Notes: generated by a model from the sequence alone, not told the origin. Shown: positions 24,002 to 34,382, numbered from the stretch's first letter. The stretch is DNA of 64,000 nt from Bacteroidales bacterium (GCA_016285455.1 JAEEQS010000005.1:62001-126000), one strand, 5' to 3'. Made by a program: numbers and translations.

Positions 24002-25735
24002 ATGAAAAGAATAATTGAATGTGTGCCCAATTTCAGCGAAGGGCGCAACCGTGAAGTTATTGACAAGATAGTTGCGGCGATTGCCGCTACAAAGGTTAAC
24101 GTGGACGGAAAGCAGGAGGGAGTGAAGGTTCTGGACGTGGATCCGGGAGAGGCCACCAACCGTACGGTGGTGACTTTCGTGGGCAGTCCTGAGGCTGTGG
24201 TTGAGGCTGCTTTCCAGGGCGTTAAGAAGGCTGCTGAGCTAATAGACATGCGCAAGCACAAGGGAGCTCATCCTCGTTCAGGAGCAACAGACGTGCTGCC
24301 TCTGATTCCGGTTTCGGGAATTACCCTGGAAGAATGCGCAGAACTTGCAAGGACTCTGGCAAAGAGGATCTTTGACGTGCAGCAGATACCTTGCTACTGC
24401 TATGAGGCGGCTGCTTTCAAGCCTGAGAGGAAGAACCTGGCCGTTTGCCGCGCAGGCGAGTATGAGGCTCTGCCTGAAAAGGTTGTGGATCCTGAGAGAA
24501 AGCCTGACTTCGGTCCTGGAGAATATACAGATGTAGTGGCAAAGGCCGGAGCAATCAACGTTGGAGCCCGCAACTTCCTGGTAGCGGTAAACTACAACCT
24601 GAATACAACATCTACCAGAAGGGCTATGGCCGTAGCGTTTGACGTGAGGGAGAAGGGAAGGAAGATGAGAGAGGGCGGCAGCTTGACCGGCAAGGTGCTC
24701 CGCGATGAGAACGGAAAAGAAATGTGGCAGCCTGGAACCCTCAAGGGATGCAAGGCTATCGGCTGGTACATAGATGAATACGGCATTGCACAGGTATCTA
24801 TGAATATCACCGATATAGACGCTACTCCGCTCCACAAGGCGTATGAGGAAGTTTGCCGCGCAGCCGCCGCAAGAGGGCTGAAGGTTACAGGAACAGAGAT
24901 AGTGGGACTGGTTCCAAAGCGTGTGCTGATTGATGCCGGAAAGTTCTATCTGGAAAGGCAGCAGAGATCTCTCGGAATCTCTGAGGACGAGATACTGAAG
25001 ATTGCCGTAAAGAGTATGAGCCTGGACGATCTCAAGCCTTTCAACCCTCACGAGAAAGTGATAGAGTTTCTGATGGAAGATCCTAAGGAAATGGCTGTGA
25101 AAGAGAGGCTTGTAAGGATGACTTGCAAGGGCTTTGCAATAGAGACGGCATCCGAGTCACCGGCTCCTGGAGGCGGAAGCATCTCCGCCTATATGGGAGC
25201 TCTGGGAGCCGCCCTTTCCACAATGGTGGCCAACCTTTCTTCTCACAAGAGGGGATGGGACGACCGCTGGAAAGAGTTCTCAGACTGGGCCGAGAAGGGC
25301 AACGCCCTGATGAACGAGCTGATAGCACTCGTTGATGAGGATACAGCCGCATTCAACAAGATAATGGACGTGTTCTCAATGCCAAAGGGAACGGATGAGG
25401 AGAAGGCTGCCAGGGCTGCCGCTATGGAAGAGGCCACCCTGTACGCAACTCAAGTGCCTCTGAAGACACTGCGTACCGCATTCAAGGTATTTGAAGTTGC
25501 CTCAGCGATGGCTTCCGAAGGCAATCCTAACTCCGTTTCCGATGCCGGAGTTGCTGCAATTGCCGCAAGAGGCGCTGTTCTTGGAGCAAGGCTCAATGTG
25601 CATATCAATGCCGAAGGCCTGAAAGACAGGCAGATGGCAGAGAGCCTTATGAATGAGGCAGACAGGCTTACTGCTCAGGCTGTAGCTGAGGAAAAGAGGA
25701 TTCTGGAAATCGTTGAAGACAAAATAAGAGGATAA
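24002..25735 (+). CDS. ftcD: Bifunctional glutamate formimidoyltransferase / formimino-THF cyclodeaminase
   Basis: 577 aa. Residues 1 to about 300 are the two formiminotransferase domains, with 'ECVPNFSEGRN' at the start and the catalytic histidine H90 in 'HPRSGATDVLP'. From about residue 370 comes the all-helical cyclodeaminase ('SESPAPGGGSISAYMGALGA'). It moves the formimino group of formiminoglutamate to tetrahydrofolate, giving glutamate, and then forms 5,10-methenyl-THF and ammonia. The fused form is usual in animals and Bacteroidetes. It is the first of four hut genes even though it acts last in the pathway. hutU begins 15 bp later. Confidence 0.96.
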   Translation: MKRIIECVPNFSEGRNREVIDKIVAAIAATKVNVDGKQEGVKVLDVDPGEATNRTVVTFVGSPEAVVEAAFQGVKKAAELIDMRKHKGAHPRSGATDVLPLIPVSGITLEECAELARTLAKRIFDVQQIPCYCYEAAAFKPERKNLAVCRAGEYEALPEKVVDPERKPDFGPGEYTDVVAKAGAINVGARNFLVAVNYNLNTTSTRRAMAVAFDVREKGRKMREGGSLTGKVLRDENGKEMWQPGTLKGCKAIGWYIDEYGIAQVSMNITDIDATPLHKAYEEVCRAAAARGLKVTGTEIVGLVPKRVLIDAGKFYLERQQRSLGISEDEILKIAVKSMSLDDLKPFNPHEKVIEFLMEDPKEMAVKERLVRMTCKGFAIETASESPAPGGGSISAYMGALGAALSTMVANLSSHKRGWDDRWKEFSDWAEKGNALMNELIALVDEDTAAFNKIMDVFSMPKGTDEEKAARAAAMEEATLYATQVPLKTLRTAFKVFEVASAMASEGNPNSVSDAGVAAIAARGAVLGARLNVHINAEGLKDRQMAESLMNEADRLTAQAVAEEKRILEIVEDKIRG

Positions 25736-25750
25736 CAAAAACCTGATACT

Positions 25751-27775
25751 ATGACATTCAAGGAAGAGATACTGGCAGGAATTCCGGCAACTCTGCCGGA
25801 GCCAAAGCCATATGACACAAATATCAACCACGCTCCAAAGCGCAAAGACATACTGACTCCCGCCCAGAAGAAGCTGGCGCTGAGGAATGCACTTAGGTAT
25901 TTCCCAAAGGAATTCCACGCCACGCTGGCGCCTGAGTTTGCCAAGGAGCTGAAAGACTACGGAAGAATCTATATGTACCGCTTTCGTCCTGACTACAAGA
26001 TATATGCAAGGCCTATAGACGAGTATCCCTGCAAATGCAGGCAAGCTGCGGCCATTATGGCAATGATCCAGAACAACTTGGACGAGAGGGTTGCCCAGCA
26101 TCCGCACGAACTGATAATCTACGGCGGAAATGGAGCCATTTTCCAGAACTGGGCTCAGTACAGGCTTGCTATGCAGTATCTTGCAACAATGACAGAGGAT
26201 CAGACATTAAGTATGTATTCAGGCCATCCTATGGGACTTTTCCCGAGCCACAAGGATGCTCCTAGGGTGGTGGTTACCAATGGAATGGTTATTCCTAATT
26301 ACTCCAAGCCTGATGACTGGGAGAGGTTCAACGCATTGGGAGTAAGCCAATACGGCCAGATGACCGCAGGATCCTATATGTATATTGGTCCTCAGGGAAT
26401 CGTTCACGGAACTACAATAACCGTTATGAATGCCGCAAGGATGCAGCTGAAAAAGAGGGGTATAGAAGGCACGAGAGAGAATATGGCCGGAATGCTCTTC
26501 ATAACTGCAGGACTCGGCGGAATGAGCGGCGCCCAGCCTAAGGCCGGAAACATTGCGGGCGTGGTGAGCGTTACTGCTGAAATCAATCCTAAAGCCGCCA
26601 GAAAGCGCTATGAGCAGGGCTGGGTGGATGAGCTTCACGACAATCTTGACGAACTGATAGTCAGAATAAAGAAGGCCACTGAAGGCCGTGAGACCGTTTC
26701 TCTTGCATTCGTCGGCAACGTGGTGGATCTGTGGGAAAGGCTAGCTGATGACGGCATCAAGGTGGACATCGGTTCTGACCAGACCTCTCTCCACAACCCT
26801 TGGGCAGGAGGCTATTATCCTGTAGGCTACTCACTCGAGGAAAGCCAGAGGATGATGGCGGAAGAGCCTGAAAGGTTCAAGGAGGCCGTTCAGGCATCGC
26901 TGAGAAGACAAATAGCCGCTATCAACCGCCTAAGCGACAGGGGAATGTACTTCTTCGACTACGGTAATGCCTTCCTGCTCGAGTCTTCAAGGGCAGGCGC
27001 AGACGTTATGAAGGCCGACGGCACATTCCGCTATCCTTCATATGTTCAGGACATTATGGGCCCTCTGTATTTCGACTACGGATTCGGCCCGTTCCGTTGG
27101 GTATGCATGAGCGAGGATCCAGAAGATCTGGCAAAGAGCGACGCCCTTGCTGTTGAGGCTCTTATGGAAGAGTCCAAGACCGCTACGGACGACATAAAGA
27201 TGCAGATGCTGGACAACATCCACTGGATTGAAGAGGCGGGAAGAAACAACCTGGTGGTTGGCTCTCAGGCCCGTATCCTTTATGCAGACGCTATCGGCAG
27301 AACCACAATCGCCCTCAAGTTCAACGATGCAATCAGAAAGGGAGAGATAAAGGCTCCGATAGTTTTGGGGAGAGACCATCACGATGTTTCTGGAACCGAT
27401 TCACCTTTCCGCGAGACATCCAACATCTATGACGGCAGCCAATTTACAGCCGATATGGCAGTGCAAAACGTGATCGGTGACGGTTTCCGCGGAGCTACCT
27501 GGGTATCAATCCACAACGGCGGTGGAGTAGGCTGGGGGGAAGTCATAAACGGCGGTTTCGGAATGGTTGTGGACGGCACGGAAGATTCTGCAAGGCACAT
27601 CAGGGAAATGCTCCACTGGGATGTGAACAACGGCATTGCAAGGCGCAGCTGGGCAAGGAACAAGGGTGCAGAAGACGCTATCCGCAGAGAGATGCAACGC
27701 ACGCCTAGCCTGAAAGTTACACTCCCTAACCACGCAGACGATTCTTTATTGGAAGAGGCTTTGAAAAACATTTAG
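25751..27775 (+). CDS. hutU: Urocanate hydratase, long form
   Basis: 674 aa, longer than the ~555-aa proteobacterial enzyme and like the eukaryote-type urocanase seen in Bacteroidetes. The tightly bound NAD+ site is visible in 'ITAGLGGMSGAQPKAGN' near residues 252-268. Other family blocks are 'SDQTSLHNPWAGGYYPVGYS' and 'GRDHHDVSGTDSPFRETSN'. It converts urocanate to imidazolonepropionate in the cytoplasm. hutH follows after 3 bp. Confidence 0.97.
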   Translation: MTFKEEILAGIPATLPEPKPYDTNINHAPKRKDILTPAQKKLALRNALRYFPKEFHATLAPEFAKELKDYGRIYMYRFRPDYKIYARPIDEYPCKCRQAAAIMAMIQNNLDERVAQHPHELIIYGGNGAIFQNWAQYRLAMQYLATMTEDQTLSMYSGHPMGLFPSHKDAPRVVVTNGMVIPNYSKPDDWERFNALGVSQYGQMTAGSYMYIGPQGIVHGTTITVMNAARMQLKKRGIEGTRENMAGMLFITAGLGGMSGAQPKAGNIAGVVSVTAEINPKAARKRYEQGWVDELHDNLDELIVRIKKATEGRETVSLAFVGNVVDLWERLADDGIKVDIGSDQTSLHNPWAGGYYPVGYSLEESQRMMAEEPERFKEAVQASLRRQIAAINRLSDRGMYFFDYGNAFLLESSRAGADVMKADGTFRYPSYVQDIMGPLYFDYGFGPFRWVCMSEDPEDLAKSDALAVEALMEESKTATDDIKMQMLDNIHWIEEAGRNNLVVGSQARILYADAIGRTTIALKFNDAIRKGEIKAPIVLGRDHHDVSGTDSPFRETSNIYDGSQFTADMAVQNVIGDGFRGATWVSIHNGGGVGWGEVINGGFGMVVDGTEDSARHIREMLHWDVNNGIARRSWARNKGAEDAIRREMQRTPSLKVTLPNHADDSLLEEALKNI

Positions 27776-27778
27776 TCT

Positions 27779-29263
27779 ATGGAACACAAAATATCATCTG
27801 ACCATCTCTCCCTGGAGAGGATAGAGGAAATAATAAACAAGAAAATGACGCTTGCACTTAGCCAGGAGGCTGAGCAGGCGATAATCAAATGCCGCAAGTA
27901 TCTGGACAGCAAGATGGAAGACATTGGCCGTCCGGTATATGGAGTTACAACCGGATTCGGCTCACTTTGCAATGTTACCATTCCGGAAGACCAGCTTAGC
28001 CAGCTTCAGTACAATCTGGTTGTAAGCCACGCTTGCGGAATAGGCGAGAAAGTAAGACCTGAAATTGTGAAGCTGATGCTGCTTCTGAAGGTCCAGTGCC
28101 TGTCCTACGGGCATTCTGGCGCTCAGCTGGTTACAGTCCAGAGACTTATTGATATGTTCAACAACGATATCCTGCCGGTAGTCTATCAGCAGGGTTCTCT
28201 TGGTGCATCCGGAGACCTTGCTCCGCTGGCTCATCTGGCTCTGCCGCTGCTTGGCCTTGGCGAGGTGGTTTACAAGGGAAAGACTATGCAGAGCGCTGAA
28301 GTTCTGGGCATTATGGGATGGGAGCCAATCAGGCTTCAGAGCAAGGAGGGGCTTGCTCTTCTTAACGGAACGCAGTTTATGAGCGCTCACGCGGTATGGT
28401 CTCTGATCCAGTGCCATAGGCTCAGCCTGTGGGCAGACAGGATTGGTGCAATGAGCCTTGAGGCTTACGACGGCAGGATTGAGCCGTTCTACCCGCTGAC
28501 ACACAGGCTGAGGAGACATCGGGGACAAATAGATACTGCTGAAAGGTTTATGTCTTTGCTTGAGGGCAGCAAGCTCATCAAACAGAACAAGGAGCATGTT
28601 CAAGACCCTTATTCTTTCAGATGCATTCCTCAGGTTCATGGAGCTGTGAAAGACAATATCCGCTATGTGGAAAGCGTAATTGACAACGAGATAAACAGTG
28701 CAACAGATAATCCTAACGTATTCCCGGATGAAGATATGATAATCTCTGCCGGAAACTTCCACGGAGAGCCTATCGCCATACCTATGGATACTTTGGCGAT
28801 TGCTATGAGTGAACTTGCAAATATCTCTGAGAGAAGGACTTTCCGTCTTATTTCGGGAAAGAGGGGGCTTCCTCAGTTCCTTGCTCCAGAAAGCGGACTG
28901 AACAGCGGGTTTATGATTCCGCAGTATACTGCCGCATCCATCGTGAGCCAGAACAAGGGACTTTGCTGGCCTGCTTCTGCAGACTCGATTCCTTCTTCAC
29001 AGGGTCAGGAAGATCACGTGAGTATGGGAGCCAACGCTGCTACCAAGCTGGTTAGGGTAGTGGAGAATACCGAGAGGGTTCTTGCCATCGAGCTTTTCAA
29101 CGCTGCTCAGGCTCTGGATCTTAGGCACAAGATTTCAGGAGAAGTTTCATCTCCTGTGATTGAAGGCATATTGGCGGATTACAGAAAAGAGGTTCCTTTC
29201 CTGGAGAAAGATACTTATATGCATCCGCTGATAGAAAAGTCTATTGAATTCATAAGAAACTAG
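27779..29263 (+). CDS. hutH: Histidine ammonia-lyase
   Basis: 494 aa. The self-processing MIO cofactor triad Ala-Ser-Gly is A143-S144-G145 in 'GSLGASGDLAPLAH', with the catalytic tyrosine region 'YGVTTGFGSL' near 50-60 and 'NPNVF' and 'SQGQEDHVSMG' blocks further on. It removes ammonia from L-histidine to give urocanate, the first Hut step. It is the third gene of the operon; hutI starts 4 bp later. Confidence 0.97.
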   Translation: MEHKISSDHLSLERIEEIINKKMTLALSQEAEQAIIKCRKYLDSKMEDIGRPVYGVTTGFGSLCNVTIPEDQLSQLQYNLVVSHACGIGEKVRPEIVKLMLLLKVQCLSYGHSGAQLVTVQRLIDMFNNDILPVVYQQGSLGASGDLAPLAHLALPLLGLGEVVYKGKTMQSAEVLGIMGWEPIRLQSKEGLALLNGTQFMSAHAVWSLIQCHRLSLWADRIGAMSLEAYDGRIEPFYPLTHRLRRHRGQIDTAERFMSLLEGSKLIKQNKEHVQDPYSFRCIPQVHGAVKDNIRYVESVIDNEINSATDNPNVFPDEDMIISAGNFHGEPIAIPMDTLAIAMSELANISERRTFRLISGKRGLPQFLAPESGLNSGFMIPQYTAASIVSQNKGLCWPASADSIPSSQGQEDHVSMGANAATKLVRVVENTERVLAIELFNAAQALDLRHKISGEVSSPVIEGILADYRKEVPFLEKDTYMHPLIEKSIEFIRN

Positions 29264-29267
29264 TATA

Positions 29268-30494
29268 ATGAAAGATACGCTGCTGGTAAATATAGGCAGA
29301 ATCGTAGGCATTCAGCCGAAAGGAATAAGAAAGCTCTGCGGAAAGGAGATGGACACCGTCCAGACCCTTGACAACGCCTGGCTTCTTGCAAGGGGAGGAA
29401 AGATAGACTCTTTCGGGCCGATGGATTCTCTAAAAGAGAGGCCAATAGACGTGGAAGTTATGGATCTAAGCGGCAAGATGCTTCTTCCTGCTTTCTGCGA
29501 TGCCCATACCCATATTGTATATGCAGGAGACCGCCAGCAGGAATTCGTGGACAAGATCAACGGTCTTAGCTATGAGGAGATTGCCGCAAGGGGCGGAGGA
29601 ATCCTAAATTCCGCTGATCTTCTGCATAATACAAGCGAAGATTCTTTGTATGAACAGGCAGCTGGCCGACTGGAGGAGATGATTTCCAAAGGCACTCTCA
29701 CTATGGAGATAAAGAGCGGCTACGGCCTCAGAACAGAGGACGAGCTTAAAATGCTCCGTGTTATCAAGAGGCTTAAGGAGAATTATCCTGTAACCATAAA
29801 GTCCACCTTCCTTGGCGCTCACGCCGTTGGCAGGGATTACAAGGGAAGGCAGGATGAGTATGTAGACCTTGTCTGCAACGAAATGATACCCGCTGTAGCT
29901 TCAGAAAACCTGGCAGATTTCGTAGATGTCTTCTGTGATGAGGGTTTCTTTACCGTGGAGCAGACAGACCACATTTTAAAGGCTGGAATGCAATATGGAC
30001 TAAGGCCTAAGATCCACGCTAACGAACTGGCCGTCAGTGGCGGTGTTCAGGTAGGTGTTAAATACAATGCCATTTCTGTGGACCATCTGGAAAGGACTAC
30101 AGAAGTGGAAATGGAGGTTCTGAGGAATTCTGACACTATGCCGCTTATGCTTCCTGGTGCGTCTTTCTTCCTTGGAATGCCTTACGGCAGGGCCAAGGAC
30201 TATGTTGCCACCGGTCTTCCGGTTGCCCTAGCATCTGACTGCAATCCAGGCTCTTCCCCGTCTTGCGATATGAGATTTGTGATGGCACTTGGCTGCATAA
30301 AGATGAGGCTTACTCCCCAGCAGAGCTTCAACGCCTGCACAATCAACGCTGCCTGCGCAATGGGAGCAGAGGATGTTGCCGGCAGTATTACAGCAGGAAA
30401 GAATGCCGCCTTTATCGTGACAAATAAAGTTATGGAACTTGGATTCATCCCATACTTCCACCACACTCCATTTATAGAGAAGATAATAGTTTAA
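29268..30494 (+). CDS. hutI: Imidazolonepropionase
   Basis: 408 aa amidohydrolase-fold enzyme. Metal and substrate residues can be read in 'FCDAHTHIVYAGDR' (HxH), 'FLGAHAVGRDYKGRQDEY', 'KIHANELAVSGGVQ' and 'LASDCNPGSSPS' (the metal-binding Asp). It opens the imidazolone ring to formiminoglutamate, which FtcD then uses. This closes the full histidine-to-glutamate route inside one operon. No hut regulator or histidine transporter is encoded beside it. Confidence 0.96.
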   Translation: MKDTLLVNIGRIVGIQPKGIRKLCGKEMDTVQTLDNAWLLARGGKIDSFGPMDSLKERPIDVEVMDLSGKMLLPAFCDAHTHIVYAGDRQQEFVDKINGLSYEEIAARGGGILNSADLLHNTSEDSLYEQAAGRLEEMISKGTLTMEIKSGYGLRTEDELKMLRVIKRLKENYPVTIKSTFLGAHAVGRDYKGRQDEYVDLVCNEMIPAVASENLADFVDVFCDEGFFTVEQTDHILKAGMQYGLRPKIHANELAVSGGVQVGVKYNAISVDHLERTTEVEMEVLRNSDTMPLMLPGASFFLGMPYGRAKDYVATGLPVALASDCNPGSSPSCDMRFVMALGCIKMRLTPQQSFNACTINAACAMGAEDVAGSITAGKNAAFIVTNKVMELGFIPYFHHTPFIEKIIV

Positions 30495-30513
30495 TTTCAA
30501 ATATGTTCCCGGT

Positions 30514-32505
30514 ATGAAACGATTTGTGTTTATTTCCATCCTGACGGGCTTGATGTTGCTGATTGGTTCCGTTTCACGTTCCCAGACCATCAAGTTCAAT
30601 CCAAAGTTCGATGCCGTCTCTGAAGACGAAGTGAAAATGACCACATATGCACCAGACACTTCAGCAGAAGCTCTGGTTATATATAGTGGCTTCAGAAATT
30701 CCACTTACCTTACTCCACAGGGAGAATTCGTAGTTGAGAATACACACAGGCTCAGGCTGAAGATTCTCAAGGAGGCTGCCAAGGACTTGGCTGATTTCCA
30801 GATGCTTTATCGTACAGACGGCAATATGAGCGAGAAGATTTCAGACATCAAGGTCATAACATACAACTGGGAAAACGGCAAAGTTGTAAAGACAAAGATG
30901 AGCAAGGAGTTCATCTTTGACACAAAGTTTTCCGAAAGCGTCAAGAAAATGGCATTCACCGCCCAGAATGTTAAAGTTGGGTCTGTCATAGAAGTTAGTT
31001 ACGTCCGCAAGAACAAGCAATACTGGGATATTGGAGAGATCAGCTTCCAGGGAGAGTATCCAATCAACTGCAAGGAAGTCCAGCTCCTTATTCCTGAATT
31101 TCTCAAGTTCAACGTGCAGGCGAGAGGCCTGAAAACCTATACTCATAATACCACCTACGAAGCAAAGTCTATAGCTCTTGGAGGCGGGGCTACAATAGAC
31201 TATAACGTTGTGGTTGAAAACTACAAGGTTGTAAATGTTCCGGCATTGAAGGCTGAAAGCCATCTGTTCAACATAGACCAGTATTACAGCGCTGTAGAAT
31301 ATGAACTTAGAAGTATCCAGTTCCCTAACCAGCTGCCAAAGAATTTCAGCTCCAAATGGGAAGATATAGACGAGCAGCTTTTCAATTCTCCGCTGTGGAC
31401 CGAATTGAATTCATCCTGCAAGTTCAAGAAAGAAATTGACCCTATAGTCAATTCAGGCAAGTCATTTGAGGAGAAAGTTTCTGAAATACGCAAACTGGTT
31501 TGCAGCAAGGTTAAATGGAACAAGAAAGTCAAGCTAATACCTAATTCTTCATCATCTGTGCTCAAGGATGCTTCAGGTGACAATGCAGACATAAATGCAC
31601 TGGTGGGAAGTGCCCTCATATATGCCGGCTACACTGTTTATCCGGTATTGGTAAAGCTCCGCTCCAGCGGTTTCCTTTCTGAGTTCCACGTGTCTTCAGA
31701 TGCCTTTGACACGTTCATACTCAAAGTTATACCAAAGGAAGGCAAGTCTGTTTATCTGGATGCAGCCCGAGATGAAGCCTACCTCAACGTTCTTCCTGAC
31801 AACTACCTTATTCCTAATGCCAGAATTATTGCAAAGGGCTATAAATCTGCTTGGACTAATATTGCCAATCTGTCCAAAAACCTGATGGAGTGTAAGGTTG
31901 ACGCTACTGTGGATGAAGACGGAATGCTTAACGGCAAGATGACTCTCACGGCAACAAACGGCATGTCATATATGATCAAGAGTATGCTTAATTCATTTGA
32001 GAAAGAGGAAGATCTTTATTCAAGCCTTGAGGGGGGCAATTCATATACGGTTACAAGCGTTTCTCCTACAAAGGCAAAAGACTATTCTCCCAAGTGTGTA
32101 GTAAACATAGAGCTTGAACAGCAGATGCAAACATCTGGAGACAGGATTTACGTAAGGTCAATCATAGAGAGCCTTCATCCGGACCGATATTTCAAGTCTG
32201 AAGACAGGACCCTGCCAATTGATATAGACAGGCTCTCCACAGTAACTTACAAGATGCATCTTGTTCTGCCTGAAGGGTTTGAAGTTGAACAGCTTCCTTC
32301 TTCCGCTACATTTGGCACTCTTCAGAATTATTTTGTTGCAGGCGTATCATATATTCTTTCAGAAGACGGTAAAAGCGTTGATGTTACATATACTACGTCA
32401 GATAAGGCTCTGTATGTGGATCCTGCAGACTACAAGGATTACCGCAGATATTGGCAGCAGTTGGTTCAGACCGAAAAGGAAACAATAGTACTAAAGAGAA
32501 AATGA
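30514..32505 (+). CDS. DUF3857 protein with a degenerate transglutaminase-like domain
   Basis: 663 aa with a signal peptide ending 'SVSRSQ'. Residues about 50-250 form the DUF3857 beta region ('YNWENGKVVKTKM', 'VGSVIEVSYVRKN'), followed by a transglutaminase-like fold. The active site is lost: where the family has GDCxD, this reads G355-D356-N357-A358-D359, and the segment that normally carries the catalytic histidine reads 'AFDTFILKV'. A C-terminal DUF3858-like beta region follows. It is therefore probably a binding or structural partner of the next gene, which it overlaps by 4 bp (ATGA). It begins 19 bp after hutI but is unlikely to be a Hut enzyme. Confidence 0.85.
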   Translation: MKRFVFISILTGLMLLIGSVSRSQTIKFNPKFDAVSEDEVKMTTYAPDTSAEALVIYSGFRNSTYLTPQGEFVVENTHRLRLKILKEAAKDLADFQMLYRTDGNMSEKISDIKVITYNWENGKVVKTKMSKEFIFDTKFSESVKKMAFTAQNVKVGSVIEVSYVRKNKQYWDIGEISFQGEYPINCKEVQLLIPEFLKFNVQARGLKTYTHNTTYEAKSIALGGGATIDYNVVVENYKVVNVPALKAESHLFNIDQYYSAVEYELRSIQFPNQLPKNFSSKWEDIDEQLFNSPLWTELNSSCKFKKEIDPIVNSGKSFEEKVSEIRKLVCSKVKWNKKVKLIPNSSSSVLKDASGDNADINALVGSALIYAGYTVYPVLVKLRSSGFLSEFHVSSDAFDTFILKVIPKEGKSVYLDAARDEAYLNVLPDNYLIPNARIIAKGYKSAWTNIANLSKNLMECKVDATVDEDGMLNGKMTLTATNGMSYMIKSMLNSFEKEEDLYSSLEGGNSYTVTSVSPTKAKDYSPKCVVNIELEQQMQTSGDRIYVRSIIESLHPDRYFKSEDRTLPIDIDRLSTVTYKMHLVLPEGFEVEQLPSSATFGTLQNYFVAGVSYILSEDGKSVDVTYTTSDKALYVDPADYKDYRRYWQQLVQTEKETIVLKRK

Positions 32506-34382
32506 GACGCTTTTTACTGATTTTGTCTGCAGTTCTTGTACCGGTGCTGTCTTTGGGACAGGATCTGGCAGCGGAAGTTCTGGAAAGCCGTGAATGTTTC
32601 CAGATGAAAGATATTTCCTCCGGAACCTATACAGTTTACAGCAAGATAAAGATTAACAGGGAGTCTGCGGCTTCTCTGGGTACAATAATAATATACACAG
32701 ACAACGACAAGAGTCTTTCTTCTTTCTCGGCGACAGTTTACAATTCTGCCGGAAAGGCAATAAAAAAATTGCGCCGTTCTGATTTGGAAACCCAGGCTTT
32801 GGCGCAGGAGCTGGCAGACGATTCATTTGTCAATTACTATAAGCCAGTTGCTCCGGTTCCTTATGTTGTTGAATGTGAATATACTCTGACATATAAGAGG
32901 GGAGTGCCGGCCTTTCCATCCTATTTTCCTGTAACCGGAGAGGATGTTAAGTTATACAAAGGGGAGTATACCGTCTTGGTTCCTTCAGGGACAAAGATCC
33001 AGTATAGCGGCACCGTAGAACCAGACATCGTTAAAGAAGATTTCAAAGACAAGTATGTATGGCGTTTCCAGGATGTTGAAGGCTTTTCGGTCGAGAGCAA
33101 AATGCCGCCTGTAAAGGAATTGGTGCCGCACGTTTACGCATCTCCGCTCAGTTTCATGTTTTCTAAGGTTGAGGGCAAGCAGGGCAACTGGAAGGATATA
33201 GGCCTATGGTTGTATGACCTGCAGAAAGACACCTGGGACTTGACGGATGCAGACAAGGCTAAGGTTATTGAAATGACTTCTGGCTGTTCCAATACATATG
33301 AGAAGGTGAAGGTTTTGTATGATTTCCTGAGGAATTCAACCAGATATGTGAGCATTCAGTTGGGAATTGGCGGTTACAAGCCTTTTCCTGCGTCTACCGT
33401 TTCCAGAACCGGATTCGGAGACTGCAAGGCATTGTCTAACTATCTGAAAGCCTTGCTGGAAGTTGCCGGGGTTAAGAGCGACTATTTTATAGTTAACACC
33501 AATTTGGCAAATCTGGAGAAAGGTTATGCTTCTGTGGGGCAGATGAACCACGCTATGCTAGCTGTTCCTGTTCTTGACGATGGAATTGGCAAGGGAGACA
33601 CACTTTGGGTTGAGTGCACCAATCCGACTATTCCGTTGGGTTACAGGCACGAAGATGTTGCTGGGCATCAGGTTGTGCTGATTAAGGAAAGCGGCGGAGA
33701 AATGGTGCGCTGCGGAAGATATCCAGACAGTCTTTCCCGCCTTGAAAACAATGTTCGCGTGCTTGTTAATTCGGTTGGAGACGCGTTTATAGATGTCAGA
33801 GAAAAGGCTTTCCTTGACTTTACGGAATCCAGGGTTCTGTTCTCTTCTCTGGACGCCAAGGAGCAGACAGACAAAGTAGCCTCAAAGATTGCTTGTTCTA
33901 GCAATAACCTTAAAGTCAAGGGATTCTGGAATAATTTCGGTGACTATCCAAAATACGGGAAAGATTATGTTCCCAATACCAGTTTAGACTTTTCTTTTGA
34001 GGGCCGTTCTTTTGCGGAAGCCAACGGAGGGCGTATGTTCATACCCGTGACTCCACTAAGAAGCGGTGTCAAGTGGCAGAGAGGCGAGCGCAAGAACGAC
34101 ATTTATATAGAGTCGGGATATACATATCTGGATTCCATTGAAATTGTAGTTCCCTCAAGCTATGAACTGGAGAGTCTTCCAAAACCCGTGAATATGGAAT
34201 GTAGCTGGGCTTCTTTTTCTTCAGAAATCAAGGCAGAAGCTAACAAGGTTTGTGTAGTAATGAAGGCTTCGTTCAAAGCCGGTCGCTATCCTAAGGAAAG
34301 TTATGCGGAATTCCGTAATGCAGCCCGCAAATTCAACAATCTTTATTCTGCCAAGATAGTGTACAAGAAAAAACAGGATTAG
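32502..34382 (+). CDS. DUF3857 / transglutaminase-like protein, active-site form
   Basis: 626 aa from the ATG at 32502, which overlaps the previous stop; the open frame upstream lies inside that gene. A signal peptide ends near 'LSLGQ'. After the DUF3857 region comes a transglutaminase core with Cys308 in 'TGFGDCKALSNYLKALL', the histidine in 'MNHAMLAVP' and a third-residue region 'WVECTNPTIPLG'. It is likely periplasmic or envelope-bound, acting as a peptidase or crosslinking enzyme on unknown proteins. The pair of one active and one inactive copy suggests they work together. Its 3' end overlaps the convergent ispG by 4 bp. Confidence 0.88.
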   Translation: MRRFLLILSAVLVPVLSLGQDLAAEVLESRECFQMKDISSGTYTVYSKIKINRESAASLGTIIIYTDNDKSLSSFSATVYNSAGKAIKKLRRSDLETQALAQELADDSFVNYYKPVAPVPYVVECEYTLTYKRGVPAFPSYFPVTGEDVKLYKGEYTVLVPSGTKIQYSGTVEPDIVKEDFKDKYVWRFQDVEGFSVESKMPPVKELVPHVYASPLSFMFSKVEGKQGNWKDIGLWLYDLQKDTWDLTDADKAKVIEMTSGCSNTYEKVKVLYDFLRNSTRYVSIQLGIGGYKPFPASTVSRTGFGDCKALSNYLKALLEVAGVKSDYFIVNTNLANLEKGYASVGQMNHAMLAVPVLDDGIGKGDTLWVECTNPTIPLGYRHEDVAGHQVVLIKESGGEMVRCGRYPDSLSRLENNVRVLVNSVGDAFIDVREKAFLDFTESRVLFSSLDAKEQTDKVASKIACSSNNLKVKGFWNNFGDYPKYGKDYVPNTSLDFSFEGRSFAEANGGRMFIPVTPLRSGVKWQRGERKNDIYIESGYTYLDSIEIVVPSSYELESLPKPVNMECSWASFSSEIKAEANKVCVVMKASFKAGRYPKESYAEFRNAARKFNNLYSAKIVYKKKQD

